Of a DNA stretch of 19,810 nucleotides, positions 14,463 through 19,810 are shown in pieces. Source of the DNA: Cellvibrionales bacterium UBA2618 (GTDB lineage Bacteria; Pseudomonadota; Gammaproteobacteria; Pseudomonadales; Porticoccaceae); NCBI GenBank assembly GCA_002339165.1, contig DDJS01000126.1, positions 19,195 through 39,004 of the forward strand. Reading direction: 5' to 3'. Under the pieces are notes generated by a model. That model was not told the origin of the DNA. It ran no database searches and saw nothing but the letters and a program-made list of their open reading frames with translations. How positions within the stretch are numbered: position 1 is the stretch's first letter; the number at the start of each line of letters is the position of its first letter. The translations under genes and the position numbers were made by a program.

Positions 14463-16796
14463 ATGAAGGTAGTATGCTTGGGTGGCGGCCCTGCCGGACT
14501 CTATTTTGCGATATCCATGAAGCTGCGTAATCCATCCCATCAGGTCGCGGTTTACGAGCGCAATAAAGCGGGCGATACCTTTGGCTGGGGCGTGGTGTTT
14601 TCCGATCAAACGCTCGACAACCTGCGCACCAACGACCCGGTCAGCGCAGAAACAATTGCCGGCGAATTTATTCACTGGGATCTTATCGATTGCGTTGTCA
14701 ATGGCGAGGTAGAGCGCTCTGATGGTCATGGTTTTATCGGCCTCGGTCGTAAACGAATGCTGCAAGTACTCTTCGACCGCGCCAAAGAATTGGGCGTCGA
14801 ATTACATTTTGAGCAAGAGTTTGAAGCCGGCGATGTGCATAGCAGATTTGCCGATGCCGACATTGTCGCTGTGGCCGATGGCCTCAACTCCAAGGTACGA
14901 ACTGCCAACCTCGAAGCCTTCGACTGCAATATCGATGTCCGTAACAATCGTTTTGTATGGCTGGGAACCCACCAAACATTTCGCGATGCCTTTACGTTTA
15001 TTTTCGAAAAGACCAATCTCGGCTGGATCTGGGCTCATGCTTATCAGTTCGATGACGACACCGCTACCTTTATCGTCGAATGCACCCCCGAGGTCTACGA
15101 CGCCTATGGGTTTGCCAAAATGTCTCACGCGCAAAGCGCCGAGACCTGCCGTGAGATCTTCGCCAGCTATCTCGGCGGCCACGATCTGATGACCAACTCC
15201 GAGCACATACAGGGGTCGGCATGGATTAAATTCCCGCAACTACTGTGCCGTAACTGGATCCTCGACGATCGTATAGTACTGCTCGGAGATGCCGCCCACA
15301 CCGCGCATTTTTCGATTGGTTCGGGTACCAAACTGGGGCTCGAAGACGCCATCTCGCTGGCTAAGCACCTGCATGGCGGTGGCGGGGTTGCGCAATCGTT
15401 GCAGGCCTATCAGGACGAACGCGAAACTGAGGCATTGCGCCTGCAAAATGCTGCATTGAACGCTCTGATATGGTTTGAAAACGTCCCTCGGTACGCCGAT
15501 AAATTTGATTTAAAACAATTCAATTACTCTATGCTGACGCGCAGTGAACGGGTCAGTCACGAAAACTTGCGCCTGCGCGACAAAGACTGGCTCGAGGGTA
15601 TGGAGCGTCACTTAGCCGACAAACAGTCGGTCGGTGACGGCGAACGAGCCATTCCACCGATGTTTTTACCTTTTCAGGTGGGCAACATGGAATTGCAAAA
15701 TCGTGTGGTGGTATCTCCAATGTCGATGTACAGCGCCGTCGACGGCCTACCCAGTGACTGGCATCTAGTACATTATGGTGCGCTCGCCAAAGGTGGCGCC
15801 GGCTTGGTGTTTACTGAGATGACCGACGTCTCGCCAGAGGCCAGAATAACACCGGGGTGCACCGGAATTTGGAACGATGAACAAGAGGCCGCCTGGCGCC
15901 GAATTGTCGAGTTCGTTCATCGCCATACCGCCGCCAAGATCGCGTTGCAGATCGGCCACGCCGGACCCAAAGGCGCCACTAAAGAACCTTGGCTATGGCA
16001 TCCCGACCGCTTGGACGACCCACTCGATAAGCAACACACTTGGCCCCTGCTATCACCGAGTGCGATTGCCTACGACAGTTATAACCAAGTACCGCGAGCG
16101 ATGACTCGCGACGATATGGAACGGGTCACGGCACAATTTGTGGCTGCCACAAACCGCGCTATCGCCGCCGGTTTCGATATGCTTGAAGTACACGCAGCCC
16201 ATGGCTATCTGCTGTCGGCCTTTATCACACCGCTACTCAACCAACGCAGCGACGAGTACGGGGGCTCACTGGAAAATCGCTTGAGGTATCCTCTCGAGGT
16301 GTTTGCCGCAGTGCGCGCGGCATGGCCCCGAGAAAAACCACTGTCGGTAAGAATATCGGCGCACGATTGGGTCGGCGAAGACGGCATCACAGATGATGAC
16401 TGCGTGCAGATTGCCCGAGCCTTTGCCGATTGCGGCGCCGACATCATCGATGTCTCTAGTGGTCAGACGTCTCACAGCGCGGTGCCGCGACCCGGCAGAA
16501 TGTTTCAAACCCCGCTGTCAGATCAGATTCGTAACGAGGGCAGCATGGCGACCATGGCAGTCGGCAACATCTATGAAATCGACCACGTCAATAGTATTAT
16601 TGCCGCGGGTCGGGCAGACCTGGTATGTCTCGGACGACCGCATTTGGCAGATCCTTCTTGGACCCTTCGCGCAGCCGCCACAACCGGACACAAGGGCGAG
16701 GGCGTGCACGAGCAAACGCAATATTTTATGGGCCACCGCCAGTTGGAAGTTTTGATGCAACGCGCAGCAGCAGCGGCCACACCGAACAAGAACTAA
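14463..16796 (+). CDS. Bifunctional FAD monooxygenase/OYE fusion (2-aminobenzoyl-CoA or salicylyl-CoA hydroxylase type)
   Basis: This 777-residue protein fuses two flavin domains. Residues 1-385 are a group A flavoprotein monooxygenase: GGGPAG (7-12, FAD ADP part), the ADG segment near 138, and GDAAHTAHFSIGSGTKLGLEDA (about 275-296, the GD motif). Residues about 397-755 are an OYE-type TIM barrel: FLPFQVGNMELQNRVVVSPM, LQIGHAGPKG, EVHAAHGYLLSAFITPLLNQRSDEYGGSLENR (about 575-606) and the C-terminal CLGRPHLADPSW. This domain order and length match 2-aminobenzoyl-CoA monooxygenase/reductase of Azoarcus evansii and proteins annotated as salicylyl-CoA 5-hydroxylase/oxidoreductase. Such enzymes hydroxylate, and in the aminobenzoyl case also reduce, the ring of an aromatic CoA thioester with NAD(P)H and O2. 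It is the first gene of a four-gene operon facing MarR. Which aromatic acid is used is not decided by the sequence. Confidence 0.92.
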   Translation: MKVVCLGGGPAGLYFAISMKLRNPSHQVAVYERNKAGDTFGWGVVFSDQTLDNLRTNDPVSAETIAGEFIHWDLIDCVVNGEVERSDGHGFIGLGRKRMLQVLFDRAKELGVELHFEQEFEAGDVHSRFADADIVAVADGLNSKVRTANLEAFDCNIDVRNNRFVWLGTHQTFRDAFTFIFEKTNLGWIWAHAYQFDDDTATFIVECTPEVYDAYGFAKMSHAQSAETCREIFASYLGGHDLMTNSEHIQGSAWIKFPQLLCRNWILDDRIVLLGDAAHTAHFSIGSGTKLGLEDAISLAKHLHGGGGVAQSLQAYQDERETEALRLQNAALNALIWFENVPRYADKFDLKQFNYSMLTRSERVSHENLRLRDKDWLEGMERHLADKQSVGDGERAIPPMFLPFQVGNMELQNRVVVSPMSMYSAVDGLPSDWHLVHYGALAKGGAGLVFTEMTDVSPEARITPGCTGIWNDEQEAAWRRIVEFVHRHTAAKIALQIGHAGPKGATKEPWLWHPDRLDDPLDKQHTWPLLSPSAIAYDSYNQVPRAMTRDDMERVTAQFVAATNRAIAAGFDMLEVHAAHGYLLSAFITPLLNQRSDEYGGSLENRLRYPLEVFAAVRAAWPREKPLSVRISAHDWVGEDGITDDDCVQIARAFADCGADIIDVSSGQTSHSAVPRPGRMFQTPLSDQIRNEGSMATMAVGNIYEIDHVNSIIAAGRADLVCLGRPHLADPSWTLRAAATTGHKGEGVHEQTQYFMGHRQLEVLMQRAAAAATPNKN

Positions 16797-16825
16797 GCCA
16801 TGATCATCCAACCAGAGAGTATTTC

Positions 16826-17596
16826 GTGCACGACAAAATAACCCACGCGGTAGTCACCGGTGCCGGCGGTGGTATCGGCAGCGCCATCGCCATCGCACTG
16901 CTCGAGAGTGGTATCAAGGTGTCGCTCATGGGGCGCAAACTGGAGGCTCTTGAGGCGACCATCGCCCTGAGCAACGATGCCGAGAATGCCCTACCGATCA
17001 GCTGTGACGTGGCCGCCAGCGACAGTGTAACGATGGCCTTTGACAAGGCCGTCACCGCACAGGGCGCGGTGGATTTACTGGTTAACTGCGCTGGTGCAGC
17101 CACCACGCAACCCTTTCATAAGTTGACCACAGACGCCTGGCACCAGAGCCTCGGAGTCAATTTACACGGCGTATTTCACTGCACCTCAGAAGTGATCGAG
17201 GGTATGCGCTCGCGCCAATTTGGGCGAATCATCAACATTGCCAGCACCTCGGCATTAAAGGGCTATGCCTATGTCAGCCCCTACTGCGCATCGAAACACG
17301 CAGTGCTCGGCCTAACCCGCTCGCTGGCGCTTGAAAGCGCCAAACTGGGAATCACCGTGAACGCCGTCTGCCCCGGATATACCGACACCCAACTGATTCG
17401 CGACGGTGTCGATGTGATCGTTAAAAAAACCGGTCGTTCGCCCACTGAAGCGCTCGCCGAGTTCACGAGTAGCAATCCACAAAAACGCTTGGTCACACCC
17501 GACGAAGTCACCTCGGCAGTGCTCTGGCTGTGCTCCCAGCACAGCGGAGCTATCACCGGTCAGGCGATTTCGGTGAGTGGCGGCGAAGTCATGTAA
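16826..17596 (+). CDS. SDR-family NAD(P)-dependent dehydrogenase
   Basis: This 256-residue protein is a classical short-chain dehydrogenase: TGAGGGIG (11-18) for the dinucleotide, NCAG near residue 91, a serine near 140 in NIASTSALKG, and the catalytic pair Tyr153 and Lys157 in YCASK. ITGQAISVSGGEVM forms the usual C-terminus. In the operon it probably oxidises a hydroxyacyl-CoA intermediate, as BadH-like or FabG-like SDRs do in aromatic-CoA pathways. The frame is open upstream to 16625, inside the previous gene, but that part is not SDR-like. GTG at 16826 is the natural start, with AGAGAG about 6 bases upstream, 29 bp after the monooxygenase stop. The true substrate is inferred from context. 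Confidence 0.9.
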   Translation: MHDKITHAVVTGAGGGIGSAIAIALLESGIKVSLMGRKLEALEATIALSNDAENALPISCDVAASDSVTMAFDKAVTAQGAVDLLVNCAGAATTQPFHKLTTDAWHQSLGVNLHGVFHCTSEVIEGMRSRQFGRIINIASTSALKGYAYVSPYCASKHAVLGLTRSLALESAKLGITVNAVCPGYTDTQLIRDGVDVIVKKTGRSPTEALAEFTSSNPQKRLVTPDEVTSAVLWLCSQHSGAITGQAISVSGGEVM

Positions 17597-17619
17597 CCAC
17601 TGAGACAGGAATCCCGAGT

Positions 17620-18432
17620 ATGCAAACCAACCAACTGGCTACCTATGCGGCAGACAATTTTTTATGGCGAGTTGAAGGTAACGTCGGAATTATCGGTCTC
17701 AACCGGCCCGAGCGGAAAAATCCATTGACCTTTGAGTCCTACGCCGAACTGAGAGACTTATTCCGCAATCTAACCTACGCAACCGATATCGACGCGGTGG
17801 TGATCCACGGTATGGGTGGCAATTTTTGCTCCGGTGGTGACGTCCACGAAATAATCGGACCACTGACAGCCATGTCGATGACCGAGCTACTCGACTTTAC
17901 CCGCATGACTGGCGATCTGGTGAAGGCAATGCGCGCCTGTCGGCAACCCGTGCTCTGTGCAGTCGAGGGAGTCTGCGCCGGTGCCGGAGCTATTTTAGCC
18001 ATGAGCAGTGATCTGCGCTACGCATCGCCCACAGCCAAAGTATCCTTCCTGTTCAATCGCGTTGGTTTGGCCGGGTGCGACATGGGTGCCTGCGCGTTAC
18101 TGCCGCGAATTATCGGCCAGGGCCGCGCCAGTGAACTACTCTACTTCGGGCGCTCACTCGACGCAGAGCAAGGTGAGCGATGGGGGTTTTTCAACAATAT
18201 CGACGACGACCCACAGGCGCTAGCGCTGCAAATGGCGGCACGGATTGCCTCCGGCCCGACGTTTGCCAATGGCATCACCAAGATGCAGTTGCATCAGGAG
18301 TGGAATATGTCGATCGATCAAGCCATCGAGTCAGAGGCGCAAGCGCAGGCGATTTGCATGCAAACCGAAGACTTTAAAAGGGCCTATGAGGCCTTTTCAA
18401 CTCGCCAAAAACCTATTTTTCAAGGCGATTAA
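17620..18432 (+). CDS. Crotonase-fold enoyl-CoA hydratase/isomerase-family protein
   Basis: This 270-residue protein has the crotonase oxyanion-hole segments CSGGDV (70-75) and CAGAG (119-123) that polarise the CoA thioester. FNRVGLAGCDMGACALLPRIIGQGRASELLYFGRSLDAEQGERWGFFN gives the rest of the family core. The two glutamates that activate water in classical enoyl-CoA hydratase are replaced by Ile125 and Phe145/Asn146. Asp154 aligns with the catalytic Asp of dienoyl-CoA isomerases, so isomerisation, C-C cleavage or ring-opening hydrolysis is as likely as hydration. The ATG has AGGA nine bases upstream, 23 bp after the SDR stop; the frame extending to 17530 overlaps the SDR gene. It is the third gene of the aromatic-CoA operon. 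Confidence 0.9.
   Translation: MQTNQLATYAADNFLWRVEGNVGIIGLNRPERKNPLTFESYAELRDLFRNLTYATDIDAVVIHGMGGNFCSGGDVHEIIGPLTAMSMTELLDFTRMTGDLVKAMRACRQPVLCAVEGVCAGAGAILAMSSDLRYASPTAKVSFLFNRVGLAGCDMGACALLPRIIGQGRASELLYFGRSLDAEQGERWGFFNNIDDDPQALALQMAARIASGPTFANGITKMQLHQEWNMSIDQAIESEAQAQAICMQTEDFKRAYEAFSTRQKPIFQGD
18376..18397 (+). terminator. Terminator-like hairpin inside the end of the crotonase gene
   Basis: AAAAGGGCC (18376-18384) and GGCCTTTT (18390-18397) pair around TATGA with one bulged G, and the stem ends in TTTT. It lies about 35 bp before the stop codon, so it is coding DNA. If it works at all it would reduce transcription into the acyl-CoA dehydrogenase gene. It may be chance. Confidence 0.25.
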
Positions 18433-18502
18433 AACATCCTTATAAGCACTTCAGCGGCGGCTGATCGGCTACTTAACAACGCTAACAACTGGGAGTAACA
18501 GC

Positions 18503-19678
18503 ATGAGCGACGGGTCTTTTCTCGACTGGCCATTCTTAGACGATCGGCACAGAGTGCTGGCAGCGGAAATCGACGCCTGGTCGACGGCGACCATCGACTG
18601 CTTAACTATTAATGAAGAACAGGATCTGGATGCCACCTGCCGCGACCTGGTCAAGGGTCTCGGCGACGCGGGCTTCCTGCAGTACGCCGTATCCCTCAGT
18701 GACGCAGAGGCCGACAAACTCGACGTGCGAAGTCTCTGCCTGCTGCGCGAGACACTCGGCCGGCACCATGCGCTGGCCGACTTTTCCTTTGCCATGCAGG
18801 GATTGGGCAGCGGCCCAATCTCGCTGTTCGGGTCGGTGAAACAAAAATTACAATACCTCCCAGCGGTCGTCACTGGCGACGCTCTTGCGGCGTTCGCGCT
18901 CTCGGAACCGGAGGCCGGCAGCGATGTCAGGGCAATGACCACCAGAGCCGAAGAACAAGCCGACAGCTTTATTATCAACGGTGAAAAAACCTGGATTTCG
19001 AATGCCGGTCTGGCCGATTTTTACACCGTTTTTGCGCGTACCGGAGAGGGTGGTGGCACCAAGGACATCTGCTGCTTTATCGTCGAAGCCAACAACCCCG
19101 GCCTTCGAGTTTCAAAGCGCATCGAACTGATCGCGCCGCATCCGATCGGCACGCTAGAGTTTGAAAATTGCGTGGTGCCGCGTGAAAATATGGTTGGCAA
19201 CGTTGGCGCTGGTTTAGCCATCGCCATGGCCACGCTGGATGTGTTTCGCACCACGGTGGCTGCTGCGGCGCTAGGAATGGCGCGGCGGGCGCTCGACGAA
19301 ACCCTCGCCCACGTCCGCCAGCGCAAAGTGTTTGGCGGTGTCCTCAGCGATCTGCAATTAGTTCAGGGAAAATTATCCGATATGGCGGTTGCCATAGACA
19401 CCAGCGCACTACTGGTATATCGCTCCGCCTGGACCAAGGATTGTCTGGCGCAACGAGTCACGCGCGAAGCGGCAATGGCGAAACTACACGCTACCGAGTC
19501 GGCGCAGCAGGTGATCGATGCAGCGGTGCAACTTCACGGTGGTATGGGAGTGACCAAGGGTCACATCGTTGAATCGCTCTATCGCGACGTGCGCGCGCTG
19601 CGAATTTATGAGGGTGCCTCGGAAGTCCAACAGACGATTATCGCACGCCAAACCCTAGCAGGGCAGATCACACCTTAA
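18503..19678 (+). CDS. Acyl-CoA dehydrogenase
   Basis: This 391-residue FAD flavoenzyme has the acyl-CoA dehydrogenase signatures AFALSEPEAGSDV (about 131-143) and GEKTWISNAG (about 161-170). The C-terminal segment QLHGGMGVTKGHIVESLYRDVRALRIYEGASEVQQ contains Glu370 of YEGASE, the position of the catalytic base in short- and medium-chain enzymes. It would oxidise an alicyclic or dicarboxylic acyl-CoA intermediate of the same pathway and pass electrons to ETF. The ATG has GGGAG seven bases upstream. It follows the crotonase gene by 70 bp, which contain a small TCAGC/GCTGA stem. It is the fourth gene of the operon, followed by a terminator-like hairpin. Relation to glutaryl-CoA or cyclohexane-carboxyl-CoA dehydrogenases cannot be judged by eye. 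Confidence 0.94.
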   Translation: MSDGSFLDWPFLDDRHRVLAAEIDAWSTATIDCLTINEEQDLDATCRDLVKGLGDAGFLQYAVSLSDAEADKLDVRSLCLLRETLGRHHALADFSFAMQGLGSGPISLFGSVKQKLQYLPAVVTGDALAAFALSEPEAGSDVRAMTTRAEEQADSFIINGEKTWISNAGLADFYTVFARTGEGGGTKDICCFIVEANNPGLRVSKRIELIAPHPIGTLEFENCVVPRENMVGNVGAGLAIAMATLDVFRTTVAAAALGMARRALDETLAHVRQRKVFGGVLSDLQLVQGKLSDMAVAIDTSALLVYRSAWTKDCLAQRVTREAAMAKLHATESAQQVIDAAVQLHGGMGVTKGHIVESLYRDVRALRIYEGASEVQQTIIARQTLAGQITP

Positions 19679-19695
19679 CCGTAGCCAAGACCAAG

Positions 19696-19744
19696 CGAAG
19701 AGTCCCCGCGCTTGACTTGATGACTCTTCGGACCTATAGTTTTT
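19696..19744 (+). terminator. Probable terminator after the acyl-CoA dehydrogenase
   Basis: CGAAGAGTC (19696-19704) and GACTCTTCG (19722-19730) form a perfect 9-bp stem with a 17-base loop. A TTTTT run follows at 19740-19744, nine bases after the stem. The loop is long and the T-run distant, so it is a moderate rather than strong intrinsic terminator. Confidence 0.45.
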
Positions 19745-19773
19745 CGGCGTTGACACCTGCCATCGGAGGGCCT

Positions 19774-19810
19774 GTGGCGAGTAATTGGCAGTCGTTTAAA
19801 ACTGGACAGC
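19774..19810 (+). CDS. Possible start of a further gene, cut by the window edge
   Basis: GTG at 19774 follows GGAGG with a four-base gap and opens a frame reading MASNWQSFKTGQ to the end of the window. Only 12 codons are visible, so neither the gene nor its function can be judged. If real, it follows the four-gene operon after the hairpin, where a CoA ligase, thioesterase or transporter would fit. Confidence 0.3.
   Translation, partial: MASNWQSFKTGQ

Noticed and set aside
16625..16825. Upstream extension of the SDR gene
   Set aside because: It lies within the coding end of the monooxygenase fusion, is not SDR-like, and the GTG at 16826 gives a normal SDR N-terminus.
18469..18978. 169-codon minus-strand frame opposite the acyl-CoA dehydrogenase
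   Set aside because: It is serine-rich and antisense to a clearly conserved gene, with no motif.

Overview
The window reads as a chromosomal stretch of a gammaproteobacterium-like, Gram-negative bacterium with moderate to slightly high GC. Support for this: lipobox and Tat signals on exported proteins, Shine-Dalgarno-led genes on both strands, two families of Na+-coupled carboxylate transporter, and hybrid aerobic CoA-type aromatic catabolism. No rRNA, tRNA, CRISPR array, transposase or phage gene was seen. The genus cannot be fixed from the sequence alone.

Left part (1-7650). A gamma-glutamylcyclotransferase-like protein (+) converges on a small exported protein of unknown function (-). Then comes a DAACS-type dicarboxylate/acidic amino acid symporter (-) and a lipoate-protein ligase-like protein (-). 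A minus-strand operon of three genes follows: Rieske ferredoxin, Rieske non-heme iron oxygenase alpha subunit, and an NTF2/SnoaL-like protein with a Tat-lipoprotein signal. After a gap of about 440 bp there is a two-domain lipoprotein (+), which converges on an exported dimeric alpha-beta barrel (ABM-like) protein (-).

Middle (7650-12100). A 402-bp stretch without a convincing gene holds two tandem 40-bp repeats just before a small exported coiled-coil protein (+). Next is a DASS/SLC13-type dicarboxylate transporter (-). A 510-bp non-coding stretch holds a minus-strand terminator-like hairpin and a good sigma70 promoter for an aldehyde dehydrogenase (+).

Right part (12100-19810). An old yellow enzyme-family flavoprotein (-) shares its stop codon site (CTAG) with the aldehyde dehydrogenase. 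Upstream of it lies a MarR regulator (-). Divergent from MarR, across a 44-bp near-palindrome, runs a four-gene plus-strand operon: a bifunctional FAD-monooxygenase/OYE fusion (2-aminobenzoyl-CoA monooxygenase/reductase or salicylyl-CoA 5-hydroxylase type), an SDR dehydrogenase, a crotonase-fold enzyme and an acyl-CoA dehydrogenase. A terminator-like hairpin follows, and a possible new gene starts at the right edge.

Taken together, the right part looks like a MarR-controlled hybrid aerobic pathway. An aromatic acyl-CoA is hydroxylated and reduced by one fused flavoprotein, then processed by beta-oxidation-like steps. The CoA ligase is not in the window. The Rieske operon and the two carboxylate transporters add aromatic or quaternary-amine oxidation and organic-acid uptake. 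The substrates are inferred, not proven. The most notable points are the 44-bp operator-like palindrome, the crotonase lacking both usual catalytic glutamates, the Tat-lipoprotein NTF2 partner in a Rieske operon, and the tandem 40-bp repeats.
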